62,436 nt of DNA. Origin: Actinomadura atramentaria DSM 43919. GTDB lineage: Bacteria > Actinomycetota > Actinomycetes > Streptosporangiales > Streptosporangiaceae. The stretch's first letter is position 1, and each line of letters starts with the position of its first letter. The DNA is taken from contig NZ_KB907220.1 of assembly GCF_000381885.1 (NCBI RefSeq), positions 143,955-206,390 of the forward strand. Reading direction: 5' to 3'. This document shows positions 1 through 9,025 of this stretch, piece after piece. Made by a program: the position numbers and the translations under genes. The notes under the pieces are model-generated. The model was not told the origin of the DNA, searched no databases, and was given only the letters and a program-made list of their open reading frames with translations.

Positions 1-19
1 CCCCCCACAGGCGGCACGA

Positions 20-39
20 GTGGGGGGTCGTCCCCCCAC
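20..39. terminator. Perfect GC hairpin left of ftsH
   Basis: Arms GTGGGGGG (20-27) and CCCCCCAC (32-39) flank the loop TCGT. A further copy of CCCCCCAC lies at 1-8 and could pair with 20-27 instead, so two exclusive hairpins are possible. It may end transcription of a gene off the left edge, or form part of the ftsH leader. There is no T-run. Confidence 0.45.
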
Positions 40-135
40 AATGAAACCCCCCGAGTTTCCCTTTGTGGTACAGCGGGCACGTTTTCGATCATCCGGTCGG
101 GGGGCCGTTGCGCCGGGTACGGGGGAGTTCGGAAC

Positions 136-2136
136 GTGCCGTCGAAGTCACCGCAGGGTCAGGGCGAGCGCCGTCGCCCGGCGCCGCCGGACCGCCGGCC
201 GGACCGCCCGTGGCGCGCGGAGGGCGTTCCGGGCGAGGGCGGGGACCGGCCGGACGGGTCGGGCGGCGGAAAGGGCTTCCGGCCGAACCGCAACACGTTC
301 TTCTGGGTGCTGCTGGTCGCGATCTTCGCGCTGAGCTATCTGTCGATGCACCTGACGGGCCGCCACGAGCGGGAGAGCATTCCGTACACGGCTTTCACGC
401 AGCAGCTCGGCGCGGGCAACATCAAGGACGTCTACACCAAGGGCTACCAGATCCAGGGCGAGCTGAAGAATCCGCAGCAGATCCCCGGGCAGAACGACCG
501 GTCGAAGACGTACCGCAGTTTCGAGACGCTGCGCCCGTCGTTCGCCAATGACAACGTGTACGGCGAGATGGTCGCCAAGGGCGTCGTGGTCGAGGCGCGG
601 CCCGTCAACGAGGACCGCGGATTCCTGGCGAACCTTCTGCTGTCGCTGCTGCCGGTGCTGCTGTTCGTCGGCCTGTGGATCGCGGCGATCGTGTGGATTC
701 AGCGGCGCATGTCGCGGGGCGGCGGCGCGGGCGGCCTGATGGGCGGGTTCGGCCGGTCGCCGAAGCCGGTCGCGCCGGACGAGAAGCGCGCCACGTTCGC
801 CGACGTCGCGGGCATCGACGAGGTGCAGGAGGAACTCAGCGAGATCGTCGACTTCCTCCGCGACCCCGGCAAGTACCGGCGCATGGGCGCGCGCGTGCCG
901 CGCGGCGTCCTGCTGACGGGCCCGCCGGGCACCGGCAAGACGCTGCTGGCGCGGGCCGTCGCGGGCGAGGCGGACGTGCCGTTCTACTCGGCGGCGGCGT
1001 CGGAGTTCATCGAGATGGTCGTCGGCGTCGGCGCGGCGCGCGTCCGGGAGCTGTTCACCGAGGCCCGCAAGACCGCGCCGTCCATCATCTTCATCGACGA
1101 GATCGACACGATCGGCCGGACGCGCGGCAGCGGCGCGTCGATGGGCGGCCACGACGAGCGCGAGCAGACGCTGAACCAGGTCCTCACCGAGATGGACGGC
1201 TTCTCCGGCTCGGAGGGCGTCGTGGTGATCGCGGCGACGAACCGGCCGGACATCCTGGACCCGGCGCTGCTGCGGCCGGGCCGCTTCGACCGGACGGTGT
1301 CGGTGTCCGCGCCGGACCTGGACGGGCGCGTGTCGATCCTGCGCGTCCACACCCGCGACGTCCCCCTCGACCCCGCGCTGGACCTCGTCGCGGTCGGCAA
1401 GATCACGCCGGGGATGACGGGCGCGGACCTGGCGAACCTCGTCAACGAGGCCGCGCTGCTGGCGGTGAAGCGCGGCAAGGACCGCGTGGACATGTACGAC
1501 TTCAACACGGCGCTGGAGAAGATCCAGCTCGGCACGCGGCGGTCGCTGGTGATGCCGCCGGACGAGCGCCGCCGCACGTCCTACCACGAGTCCGGGCACG
1601 CGCTGCTGGGGATGCTGCTGCCGGGCGCCGACCCCGTCCGCAAGATCACGATCGTGCCGCACGGCCGCGCGCTCGGCGTCACCGTCTCCACCCCCGAGGG
1701 CGACCGCTACGCCTGGGACGAGACGTACCTGCGCGGCCGGATCATCGGCGCGCTCGGCGGCATGGCGGCCGAGGAGGTCGTGTTCGGCGTCGTCACGACG
1801 GGCGCGGAGTCGGACCTGGAGCAGGTCACCCGCATCGCGCGCGGCATGGTGGGCCGCTGGGGCATGTCCGACCGCGTCGGCCCGCTGTCGGTGCTCCCCG
1901 CCGAGGGCTCCGAGCCGATGGCCCAGTACGCCGCCCAGGGCACCCTGGACGTCGTGGACGAGGAGACCCGCCGCATCGTCGAGGACTGCTACGCCGAAGC
2001 CGTGAACCTTCTCCGAGGAAACCGCGACAAACTAGAATCCCTCGCCCAAACCCTTCTCGAAGAGGAGACCCTCGACGAGGAAGCCGCCTACGAGGCCGCA
2101 GGCATCCCCCGCACCGCCACCCGCCCCGACGACTGA
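136..2136 (+). CDS. ftsH: ATP-dependent zinc metalloprotease FtsH
   Basis: A membrane-anchored AAA+ protease that unfolds and degrades membrane and short-lived cytosolic proteins. The 666-residue product has a basic, disordered N-terminus (about 1-50), TM1 at about 53-72, an extracytoplasmic domain, and TM2 at about 163-188. The AAA domain follows: Walker A GPPGTGKT at 262-269, Walker B IIFIDE at 317-322, and the FtsH-type GRFDR segment near 382. The zinc site is HESGH at 484-488, with an acidic third ligand expected in the later TTGAESDLEQ segment. The GTG start at 136 follows a gggggag ribosome site. The length is normal for a short actinobacterial FtsH. It stands alone, and the facing gene cluster is on the other strand. 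The family assignment is certain; which FtsH paralogue it is cannot be told here. Confidence 0.96.
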   Translation: MPSKSPQGQGERRRPAPPDRRPDRPWRAEGVPGEGGDRPDGSGGGKGFRPNRNTFFWVLLVAIFALSYLSMHLTGRHERESIPYTAFTQQLGAGNIKDVYTKGYQIQGELKNPQQIPGQNDRSKTYRSFETLRPSFANDNVYGEMVAKGVVVEARPVNEDRGFLANLLLSLLPVLLFVGLWIAAIVWIQRRMSRGGGAGGLMGGFGRSPKPVAPDEKRATFADVAGIDEVQEELSEIVDFLRDPGKYRRMGARVPRGVLLTGPPGTGKTLLARAVAGEADVPFYSAAASEFIEMVVGVGAARVRELFTEARKTAPSIIFIDEIDTIGRTRGSGASMGGHDEREQTLNQVLTEMDGFSGSEGVVVIAATNRPDILDPALLRPGRFDRTVSVSAPDLDGRVSILRVHTRDVPLDPALDLVAVGKITPGMTGADLANLVNEAALLAVKRGKDRVDMYDFNTALEKIQLGTRRSLVMPPDERRRTSYHESGHALLGMLLPGADPVRKITIVPHGRALGVTVSTPEGDRYAWDETYLRGRIIGALGGMAAEEVVFGVVTTGAESDLEQVTRIARGMVGRWGMSDRVGPLSVLPAEGSEPMAQYAAQGTLDVVDEETRRIVEDCYAEAVNLLRGNRDKLESLAQTLLEEETLDEEAAYEAAGIPRTATRPDD

Positions 2137-2160
2137 TCCCCCGCCGCGAAATCCGCGGAC

Positions 2161-2304
2161 GATGTCGCGATCTGGGTACGCCGTGCGCATCACCTGGCGG
2201 TCGCCGTCGAGGTGACGTCGCCGTGGAAGTTCGGCGACGACGTCGACCTGCCCGCGCCCCTCGGTTTTTCGTTCGCCACCGCCGACTGGGACACCTGGGA
2301 CTGA
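2161..2304 (+). pseudogene. Possible Uma2-like C-terminal remnant
   Basis: A stop-free stretch in the same frame as ftsH, beginning 24 bases after its stop and ending at its own tga (2302-2304). It reads as about 47 residues containing VEVTSPWKFGDDVDLPAP followed by LGFSFATADW. This resembles the C-terminal strands of Uma2-family (PD-(D/E)XK-like) proteins, which often end with a leucine-proline-(E/A)-P-LG motif followed by an acidic tail. No start codon with a ribosome site and no N-terminal catalytic part is present, so if real it is a decayed fragment. The resemblance is from memory of the family and is weak evidence. Confidence 0.3.
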
Positions 2305-2310
2305 TCCCGG

Positions 2311-3159
2311 TCAGCGGGGCGGCCGGGCTCCGACCGGGTTGGGGAACGGGATCTCGCCCGTCGCGATGACGGCCTGGGCCAGGGGCAGGAGCGCGTCGTA
2401 GAGGGCGGTCGGGTCGGGCAGGGCGCGGTAGGGGCCGGCGGCGCGGGCGTCGGTGCGGGCCTCGATCGCGTCGCGGAACGCGCGGCCCTCGGCGGTCGCG
2501 GTGCCGTCCGCGGCGAGCAGGCCGCGGTCGACCAGCGCGGCGCGCGCAGTCTCCCACTCCTCGTCGGTGTAGCCGCGCGAGTCCTTGAGCCACTGCTCCG
2601 GCGAGCCCTTCACCGCCGCCGCGAGGATGTTCGACTGCGCGCCGTCCAGCCCCTCGGCGGTGAGGATCGCGACGTGGCCGTCGCCCCGGTGCTCGCGCAG
2701 CGCGGTCACCGCCTGCCAGAGGTCCTCGACGGGGTCCTGCGGGCGCGGGAGGTCGCGGTTGGCGGCGAACAGCGCGCGGCCCGTCCCGTCCGCCGCCTCC
2801 ACCGCGCGCAGCAGCGGGTCGATGGCGGACGGGACGAGCGCGTCCACCTCCGGCATCGCGCGCCGCAGCGCCGCCGCGGCCGCCGCCGAGCGGGCCGCGA
2901 GGATGTCGGCGCGGGACGCGAACGTCCACGCGTCCGGGATCGCCCGGCGGACGCGCCGTGGGTGGAACCCGTGGAACACCGCCTCGACCACGCCGGGCCC
3001 GACCTCCCCGAGCGGGCCGCCGCGCATCGCGAAGTAGCCCATCCAGTACCCGCGAAGGCCGACCTCCTTGGCCGCCGCCACCGTCTCGGGCGTGAAGTAG
3101 GACTGGATGTGGATCGGTTCGATGACGTGCCACAGCTCGCGGGCGTAAGAGTCGTCCAT
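2311..3159 (-). CDS. SCO6745-family protein
   Basis: A 282-residue soluble, helix-rich protein resembling the actinobacterial SCO6745 family, whose function is not established. Family features visible are the N-terminal RELWHVIEPIH segment, the YFTPE motif near residue 20, the GYWMGYFAMRGGPLG segment, and a C-terminal EEWETARAALVDRGLL stretch that looks like a small winged-helix module. There are no membrane segments or signal peptide. The start is uncertain between the ATG ending at 3159 and one six codons upstream (3177); neither has a good ribosome site. It is downstream of the transglutaminase-like gene with a 35-base gap, so it is probably the last gene of the dapB group. Confidence 0.7.
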   Translation of the reverse strand: MDDSYARELWHVIEPIHIQSYFTPETVAAAKEVGLRGYWMGYFAMRGGPLGEVGPGVVEAVFHGFHPRRVRRAIPDAWTFASRADILAARSAAAAAALRRAMPEVDALVPSAIDPLLRAVEAADGTGRALFAANRDLPRPQDPVEDLWQAVTALREHRGDGHVAILTAEGLDGAQSNILAAAVKGSPEQWLKDSRGYTDEEWETARAALVDRGLLAADGTATAEGRAFRDAIEARTDARAAGPYRALPDPTALYDALLPLAQAVIATGEIPFPNPVGARPPR

Positions 3160-3194
3160 CCGGGCATTGTGGCCCATCCGCCGCGGACCGGTCG

Positions 3195-3773
3195 TCAGAG
3201 GGTGGCGGGCAGGCCGTTCCCCGCGAGGTCGAAGGCGTCGGTCGCGGACCGCAGCGCGGACAGGACCGCCGGGTGCGGGGCCGCGTACACGGTCGGGTAG
3301 GTGGTCTCGCCCGCGCCGTCCGCGGCGAAGACCAGGCGGTCGCTGTCGGCGGCGAACTCGACGTGCGCGCCGGGCGGGCCGCCGCGCGGGTCGAGCCGCA
3401 CCCACCGGTCGTCGACGAGCGCCGCCGCGAGGCCGTGGACGACGAACCCGTCGTCGGCCCGGAGCCGCTGGTAGCACAGACCCGCCTGGACTCCCCCGGC
3501 GCGCAGCACCGCGACGAGCGCGTGCGCCTTGGCGTAGCAGAACCCCGTGCCCTGTTCCAGCACGTCGGACGCCTTCCACGGCACGCGCGGATCACCGACG
3601 TCGAGGCAGTGCGTCACCGCGTCGCGGACGTGCGTGAACGCCGCCGCCGCGTACGCCCGGTCGTCGCCTGTGCGCAGCGCGGACGCCAGCGCCTGGACGG
3701 CCGGGTGCTCGACGTCGATCGCCTCGTCCGCGCCGAGGTAGTCCCACGGCTCGGCGTCGAACCGGACCGTCAC
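3195..3773 (-). CDS. Transglutaminase-like domain protein
   Basis: A 192-residue cytosolic protein with the transglutaminase/cysteine-protease-like core. The nucleophile region is GTGFCYAKAHALVAVLRAGG (Cys near residue 78), the His is in VVHGLAAALVDDRWVRLDP, and the Asp follows in the same strand (RLDPRG). These form the usual Cys-His-Asp triad of the small bacterial transglutaminase-like superfamily, many of which act as peptidases rather than cross-linkers. The GTG start overlaps the dapB stop by four bases (GTGA), which implies translational coupling. The substrate is unknown. Confidence 0.78.
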   Translation of the reverse strand: MTVRFDAEPWDYLGADEAIDVEHPAVQALASALRTGDDRAYAAAAFTHVRDAVTHCLDVGDPRVPWKASDVLEQGTGFCYAKAHALVAVLRAGGVQAGLCYQRLRADDGFVVHGLAAALVDDRWVRLDPRGGPPGAHVEFAADSDRLVFAADGAGETTYPTVYAAPHPAVLSALRSATDAFDLAGNGLPATL

Positions 3774-4510
3774 AGCCCGAGCAGCGACTCGATGCCGACG
3801 GTCAGCGGCTCGGGCAGGTCCGCCACGGCGCGGACGCCCAGCAGCACGCCCGGCATGAACGACTCGCGGTTCATCGAGTCGTGCCGGATGCTGAACAGTT
3901 CACCGTGCCCGCCGAGCAGCACCTCCTGGTGCGCGATGGCCCCCGACAGCCGCACCGCGTGGACGCGGACGCCGTCCACGTCCGTGCCGCGCGCGCCGTC
4001 CAGCTCCTGCTCGGTCGCGTCCGGGGACGCCGCGACGCCCTTCTCCGCCCGCGCGGCCGCGACCAGTTCGGCGGTCCGGTACGCGGTGCCGCTCGGCGCG
4101 TCCTTCTTGTTCGGGTGGTGCAGCTCGACGATCTCGACGGACTCGAAGAACGGGGCCGCGCGCCGCGCGAAGTCCATCATCAGCACCGCGCCGATCCCGA
4201 AGTTCGGGGCGATCAGCACCTTCGCGCCGGGCGTCGCGGTCTGCCAGGAGCGGACGCGGTCCAGCCGGGCCGGGTCGAACCCGCTCGTCCCGACGACGGC
4301 GTGCAGCCCCTGCTCGACGCACCACTTGAGGTTGTCCATGACCACGCCGGGGTGGGTGAAGTCCACGACGACCTCGGCGGCCTTCAGCGCGTCGAGCGGT
4401 TCGCCGTCGTCGACGGCGGCGACCAGCTCCAGGTCGTCCGCGCCCTCGACCGCCCGGCAGACCTCGGCGCCCATCCGACCGCGCGCGCCCAGCACCCCGA
4501 CCTTGACCAC
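3770..4510 (-). CDS. dapB: 4-hydroxy-tetrahydrodipicolinate reductase
   Basis: Reduces 4-hydroxy-tetrahydrodipicolinate with NAD(P)H in the diaminopimelate/lysine pathway, feeding peptidoglycan and protein synthesis. The N-terminal Rossmann motif is GVLGARGRMG (residues 5-14), and the catalytic and substrate loop is ELHHPNKKDAPSGTA, the DapB signature with catalytic His and Lys and the PSGTA substrate grip. At 246 residues it is the normal actinobacterial length. The GTG start at 4510 has a strong gaggagg-type ribosome site in front. The next gene downstream overlaps by four bases. Identification is secure. Confidence 0.96.
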   Translation of the reverse strand: MVKVGVLGARGRMGAEVCRAVEGADDLELVAAVDDGEPLDALKAAEVVVDFTHPGVVMDNLKWCVEQGLHAVVGTSGFDPARLDRVRSWQTATPGAKVLIAPNFGIGAVLMMDFARRAAPFFESVEIVELHHPNKKDAPSGTAYRTAELVAAARAEKGVAASPDATEQELDGARGTDVDGVRVHAVRLSGAIAHQEVLLGGHGELFSIRHDSMNRESFMPGVLLGVRAVADLPEPLTVGIESLLGL

Positions 4511-4541
4511 GTTCTCCTCCTCGGTGCGACCGGGGACGAGC

Positions 4542-4946
4542 CTACCGGCCCGCTTCCCGCCCGGCCGCGCCCGGCCGGTCCTCGGCGACGAGCAGGTTCA
4601 GCAGCCAGCTCACCACGCCGACGATGATCGCCCCCCAGAACGCGGGCCAGAACCAGCGGACGTGGAACGGCAGGTCCAGCCCGCCCGCGATGGCGCTCGT
4701 CAGCATCAGCAGCGCCGCGTTGACGACCAGCGCGATCAGCCCCAGCGTCAGCACGTAGAACGCGCAGCCGAGCACCTTGATGACGGGTTTCAGCACGCCG
4801 TTGACGACACCGAAGATCACCGCCACGACGAGCAGCGTCAGCGCCCGCTTCCACCACGTGTCCGCCGTCACGTCCACCCCGGACACGACGGCGGTCGCGG
4901 CCCACAGCGCGAGCGCCGAGACGACGACGCGGATCAACAACCTCAT
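4542..4946 (-). CDS. Phage-holin-4-like small membrane protein
   Basis: A 134-residue integral membrane protein with four hydrophobic segments, at about 5-22, 34-52, 59-85 and 100-118. The spacing and the VNGVLKPVIKVL and FWPAFWGAIIVGVVSWLLN stretches match the Pfam Phage_holin_4_2 (YvlD-like) family. Despite the name, these are chromosomal membrane proteins common in actinomycetes and nothing around it suggests a prophage. It lies between the M16 protease and dapB in the same direction, 31 bases before dapB. Function unknown. Confidence 0.75.
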   Translation of the reverse strand: MRLLIRVVVSALALWAATAVVSGVDVTADTWWKRALTLLVVAVIFGVVNGVLKPVIKVLGCAFYVLTLGLIALVVNAALLMLTSAIAGGLDLPFHVRWFWPAFWGAIIVGVVSWLLNLLVAEDRPGAAGREAGR

Positions 4947-4989
4947 GCGGCGGCCCCTACCCGGCGGCCGCCCCGGATAACAGGCGAGG

Positions 4990-6318
4990 TCAGAGGGTGA
5001 AATCGCGGTCCTCGAACGGCCCGATGACGGTCAGCGCGGCCGGGCGGGTCAGCACCTCGCGGCCCACCTCGCGGACGTCGTCCAGCGTGACGGCGTCGAT
5101 GCGGGCCAGCAGCTCGTCCACCGGCAGCAGCGACTCGTACACCAGCTCGCTCTTGCCGATGCGGCTCATCCGCGACCCGCTGTCCTCCAGGCCGAGGACC
5201 ATCGCGCCGCGGAGCTGGCCCTTGCCGCGCTCCAGCTCCTCCTCGTCCAGCGAGGTCTCGGCGGCGCGGGCGACCTCGTCGCGGCAGATCGACAGGACCT
5301 CGTCGGCCTTGCCGGGCTGGCAGCCCGCGTACACGCCGAACACGCCGGTGTCGGCGTACTGGGCGGTGTAGCTGTAGACGGAGTAGGCCAGGCCGCGCTT
5401 CTCGCGGATCTCCTGGAACAGCCGCGACGACATGCCGCCGCCGAGCGCCGCGTTCAGCACGCCGAGCGCGAACCGGCGGTCGTCGGTGCGCGACAGGCCC
5501 AGCCCGCCGAGCACGATGTGCGCCTGCTCGGTGTCCTTGTCCACGACGCGGACGGTCGGCGCGGCCGCGATCTCCGGGCCGCCGACGCGCGGCGGCGCGG
5601 GCCGGTCCCCCGCGCGCAGCGGCAGCTCCGCCGTCGCCGCCTCCACCAGCCGCACGACGGCCTCGTGGTCGACGTTCCCGGCCGCCGCGACGACCAGGTT
5701 CGGCGCCACGTAGTGCCGCCGGTAGTAGTCGTGGATGCGGTCCCGCGACAGCGCGTTGATCGAGTCGACGGTGCCGAGGATCGGCCGCCCGATCGGCACG
5801 TCCCCGAACAGCGCCGTGGAGAACTCGTCGTGGATGAGGTCGCCGGGGTCGTCGTCGCGCATGTGGATCTCTTCGAGGATGACGTTGCGCTCGGCCTCGA
5901 CGTCCTCGGGGCGGTTCAGCGACGCCGCGACCATGTCGCTGACGACGTCCACGGCGATCGGCAGGTCCGCGTCCAGGACCCGCGCGTAGTAGCAGGTGTA
6001 CTCCTTGGCGGTGAACGCGTTGAGGTCGCCGCCGACCGCGTCGAGCGCCGCGGAGATCTCCAGCGCCGACCGGCGCGGCGTGCCCTTGAACAGCACGTGC
6101 TCCAGGTAGTGGCTGGCGCCCGCGTCCTCGGGGGACTCGTCGCGCGAGCCGACGCCCGCCCAGATCCCGAACGACGCCGAGCGCATCGACGGGATCGACT
6201 CGGTGACGATCCGCAGCCCGCCGGGCAGCACGGTGCGCCGGACCGCGCCGGACCCGTCCTCCCCGGCCTGCAGCGTCACGGTGGTGCCGGGCTCCTGCGC
6301 CCGCGCGGACTGGGTCAC
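4990..6318 (-). CDS. M16 family zinc metallopeptidase
   Basis: A 442-residue pitrilysin-type processing peptidase homologous to mitochondrial processing peptidase beta subunits. The inverted zinc motif HXXEH is present as HYLEH at residues 70-74, with the distal glutamate in the RNVILEEIHMRDDDP region. The glycine-rich GGGMSSRLFQEIREKRGLAYSVYSY-type segment (near 290-315) is the conserved substrate-binding loop of the C-terminal half. It follows pnp in the same direction, the standard actinobacterial order. The GTG start at 6318 has only a weak ribosome site. It is probably cytosolic, since no signal peptide is visible. Confidence 0.9.
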   Translation of the reverse strand: MTQSARAQEPGTTVTLQAGEDGSGAVRRTVLPGGLRIVTESIPSMRSASFGIWAGVGSRDESPEDAGASHYLEHVLFKGTPRRSALEISAALDAVGGDLNAFTAKEYTCYYARVLDADLPIAVDVVSDMVAASLNRPEDVEAERNVILEEIHMRDDDPGDLIHDEFSTALFGDVPIGRPILGTVDSINALSRDRIHDYYRRHYVAPNLVVAAAGNVDHEAVVRLVEAATAELPLRAGDRPAPPRVGGPEIAAAPTVRVVDKDTEQAHIVLGGLGLSRTDDRRFALGVLNAALGGGMSSRLFQEIREKRGLAYSVYSYTAQYADTGVFGVYAGCQPGKADEVLSICRDEVARAAETSLDEEELERGKGQLRGAMVLGLEDSGSRMSRIGKSELVYESLLPVDELLARIDAVTLDDVREVGREVLTRPAALTVIGPFEDRDFTL

Positions 6319-6366
6319 GTCGCTCTCGCAATCTGGTCGGTCGACGGCGGAAAACGGAGAAAAGCC

Positions 6367-6402
6367 GCCGACCGGCCCATCCTCTCGGACGGACCGGTCG
6401 GC
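6367..6402 (-). terminator. Hairpin downstream of pnp
   Basis: Perfect 9-bp arms GCCGACCGG (6367-6375) and CCGGTCGGC (6394-6402) lie 22 bases past the pnp stop. The 18-base loop holds a small TCC/GGA stem. There is no T-run, as usual for high-GC terminators. It could also be an mRNA 3' stabiliser before the M16 gene. Confidence 0.55.
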
Positions 6403-6423
6403 GTCACGCGAACTGCCGCGCGG

Positions 6424-8751
6424 TCAGGAGTTGCGCTGGCCGCCGTCGTCGGACGGACGGCGGGTCCGCCGGCGGCGCGGCGCCCGGTCGCCGGACTCCC
6501 CGGCGGCCTCGGCCGGAGCGGCGTCGGCGTCGCCGCCGCCCTGCTCCTCCTTGCCCGCGGCCTCCCGCTCGACGACCTCGACCGGCACCAGCGACAGCTT
6601 GCCGCGCTGGTCGATCTCGGTGACCTCGACCTGGATCTTCTCGCCGACCTTGATGACGTCCTCGACGTTGTCGATCCGCGCGCCGCCGTGCAGCTTGCGG
6701 AGCTGCGACACGTGCAGCAGGCCGTCCTTGCCGGGCAGCAGCGACACGAACGCGCCGAACGTCGCGATCTTCACGACCGTGCCGAGGAACCGCTCCCCGA
6801 CCTCCGGCATGTGCGGGTTGGCGATGGCGTTGATCGCCTGCCGCGCCGCCTCGGCGGACGGGCCGTCGGTCGCGCCGACGTAGATCGTGCCGTCGTCCTC
6901 GATCGAGATGTCCGCGCCGGTGTCGTCCTGGATCGAGTTGATCATCTTGCCCTTCGGGCCGATGACCTCGCCGATCTTGTCGACCGGGACCTTGATCGTG
7001 ATGATGCGCGGCGCGAACGGGCTCATCTCCGCCGGGGCCTCGATGGCCTCGTTCATCACGTCGAGGATCGCCAGCCGCGCGCCCTTGGCCTGCCGCAGCG
7101 CCGCCGCCAGCACCGAGGCGGGGATGCCGTCGAGCTTGGTGTCGAGCTGCAGCGCCGTGATGACGTCGCGGGTGCCGGCGACCTTGAAGTCCATGTCGCC
7201 GAACGCGTCCTCGGCGCCGAGGATGTCGGTCAGGGTGACGTACTCGCCGCCCTCGTGGATCAGGCCCATCGCGATGCCCGCGACCATCTGCTTCAGCGGC
7301 ACGCCCGCGTCCAGCAGCGACATCGTGGACGCGCAGACCGAGCCCATCGACGTGGAGCCGTTGGACCCCAGCGCCTCCGACACCTGCCGGATCGCGTACG
7401 GGAACTCCTCGCGCGTCGGCAGCACCGGGATCAGGGCGCGCTCGGCGAGCGCGCCGTGCCCGATCTCCCGCCGCTTGGGCGAGCCCACGCGGCCGGTCTC
7501 CCCGGTGGAGTACGGCGGGAAGTTGTAGTTGTGCATGTAGCGCTTGGTCTTGTCCGGGTTGAGCGTGTCGATCGTCTGCTCCATGCGGAGCATGTTCAGC
7601 GTGGTCACGCCGAGGATCTGGGTCTCGCCCCGCTCGAAGATCGCCGAACCGTGGACGCGCGGCAGCACGTGCGCCTCGGCGGTGAGCTGCCGGATGTCCT
7701 TCACGCCGCGGCCGTCGATGCGCAGCCCGTCGCGGACGACGCGCTCGCGGACGAGCTTCTTGGTGACGGCGCGGAACGCGGCGGAGATCTCCTTCTCGCG
7801 GCCCTCGAAGTCGCCCGCCAGGCGCTCGACCGCGCCCGCCTTGAGCTCGTCGAGCCGGGACTCGCGCTCCTGCTTGCCCGCGATCGTCAGCGCCTCGGCG
7901 AGGTCCTTGCCGACGGCGGCGGTGACGGCCTCCAGCACGTCGTCCTGGTAGTCCAGGAAGACGGGGTACTCGGCGGTGTCCTTGGCGGCCTCGGCGGCCA
8001 GCGCGCTCTGCGCCTCGCACAGCGCCTTGATGAACGGCTTGGCGGCCTCCAGGCCGTCCGCCACGGCCTCCTCGGTCGGGGCGGCGGCGCCCTCGCCGAC
8101 GAGCCGCAGCGTGTCCTTGGTGGACTCCGCCTCGACCATCATGATCGCGACGTCGCCGTCGCCGACGACACGGCCCGCGACGACCATGTCGAACGTCGCG
8201 CGCTCCAGCTCGGGGTGCGTCGGGAACCCGACCCACGTGCCGTCGATCAGCGCGACGCGGACGCCGCCGATCGGGCCGGAGAACGGCAGGCCCGCGAGCT
8301 GCGTCGACATCGACGCGGCGTTGATCGCGACCACGTCGTACAGGTGGTCGGGGTGCAGCGCCATGATCGTGCCGACGATCTGGATCTCGTTGCGCAGGCC
8401 CTTGACGAACGACGGGCGCAGCGGCCGGTCGATCAGCCGGCAGGTGAGGATCGCGTCCTCGGAGGGACGGCCCTCGCGGCGGAAGAACGAGCCGGGGATG
8501 CGCCCGGCGGCGTACATCCGCTCCTCGATGTCGACGGTGAGCGGGAAGAAGTCGAGGTTGTCCTTCGGCTTCTTCGACGCGGTGGTGGCCGACAGCACCA
8601 TCGTCTCGTCGTCGAGGTAGGCGACGGCCGAACCGGCCGCCTGGCGGGCCAGCCGGCCCGTCTCGAAGCGGATCGTGCGGGTTCCGAACGAACCGTTGTC
8701 GATCACGGCCTCGGTGCTCAGTGCGCCGTCGATGCGCGGAGCTTCTGTCAC
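6424..8751 (-). CDS. pnp: Polyribonucleotide nucleotidyltransferase (PNPase)
   Basis: A phosphorolytic 3'-5' exoribonuclease of the mRNA decay machinery; actinobacterial forms also polymerise 3' tails. The 775-residue protein has an N-terminal RNase PH domain, an all-helical linker, a second RNase PH domain (with GSNGSTSMGSVCASTMSLLDAG, written here only to mark the active-site region, around residue 465), a KH domain (KIGEVIGPKGKMINSI) and an S1 domain (GTVVKIATFGAFVSLLPGKD), then an acidic/basic low-complexity tail. I chose GTG at 8751 because a ggagg ribosome site lies six bases upstream and the protein then begins like other actinobacterial PNPases; the frame is open 36 codons further but without support. 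It follows rpsO, the classic arrangement. Confidence 0.96.
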   Translation of the reverse strand: MTEAPRIDGALSTEAVIDNGSFGTRTIRFETGRLARQAAGSAVAYLDDETMVLSATTASKKPKDNLDFFPLTVDIEERMYAAGRIPGSFFRREGRPSEDAILTCRLIDRPLRPSFVKGLRNEIQIVGTIMALHPDHLYDVVAINAASMSTQLAGLPFSGPIGGVRVALIDGTWVGFPTHPELERATFDMVVAGRVVGDGDVAIMMVEAESTKDTLRLVGEGAAAPTEEAVADGLEAAKPFIKALCEAQSALAAEAAKDTAEYPVFLDYQDDVLEAVTAAVGKDLAEALTIAGKQERESRLDELKAGAVERLAGDFEGREKEISAAFRAVTKKLVRERVVRDGLRIDGRGVKDIRQLTAEAHVLPRVHGSAIFERGETQILGVTTLNMLRMEQTIDTLNPDKTKRYMHNYNFPPYSTGETGRVGSPKRREIGHGALAERALIPVLPTREEFPYAIRQVSEALGSNGSTSMGSVCASTMSLLDAGVPLKQMVAGIAMGLIHEGGEYVTLTDILGAEDAFGDMDFKVAGTRDVITALQLDTKLDGIPASVLAAALRQAKGARLAILDVMNEAIEAPAEMSPFAPRIITIKVPVDKIGEVIGPKGKMINSIQDDTGADISIEDDGTIYVGATDGPSAEAARQAINAIANPHMPEVGERFLGTVVKIATFGAFVSLLPGKDGLLHVSQLRKLHGGARIDNVEDVIKVGEKIQVEVTEIDQRGKLSLVPVEVVEREAAGKEEQGGGDADAAPAEAAGESGDRAPRRRRTRRPSDDGGQRNS

Positions 8752-8818
8752 GGAAGACCTCCATCTTTCCGGATAGGGTCCCCGCGGCCGTTGCCCGTGG
8801 CTTTCACGCAGTGCCGGT

Positions 8819-8830
8819 CTTCGATCGAAG
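8819..8830. promoter_or_regulatory. Palindrome in the pnp leader
   Basis: CTTCGATCGAAG is a perfect 12-bp palindrome 68 bases upstream of the pnp start. PNPase leaders are often cleaved and autoregulated, so it may be part of a folded leader. Only the symmetry is seen. Confidence 0.3.
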
Positions 8831-8990
8831 CACCCGGTTCCACAGGCTCCGGACGCCACTACCGAGGACCGGCCGCACCAACGGTGTCCGCGGGGGCTGG
8901 TCGTTTCACTTGTCCGCCCGCGCCGCTCGTGAAACCGGCCGGACGGCGAACTCCCGCCCGGCCGCCGTCAGGGGGCCGGGCACAGAGAGA

Positions 8991-9017
8991 GGGGAGCGGC
9001 CCGGCGGGCCGCCCCCC
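8991..9017 (-). terminator. Terminator after rpsO
   Basis: A perfect 7-bp stem GCGGCCC (8996-9002) / GGGCCGC (9006-9012) with loop GGC, extended by GGGG (8991-8994) against C's at 9013-9017 across one bulged A. It starts nine bases past the rpsO stop on the minus strand, so it probably separates rpsO from pnp. Confidence 0.65.
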
Positions 9018-9025
9018 TCACCGCG

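Noticed and set aside
4542..4946. Prophage holin
   Set aside because: No phage gene is near. The family is a chromosomal membrane protein in most bacteria.
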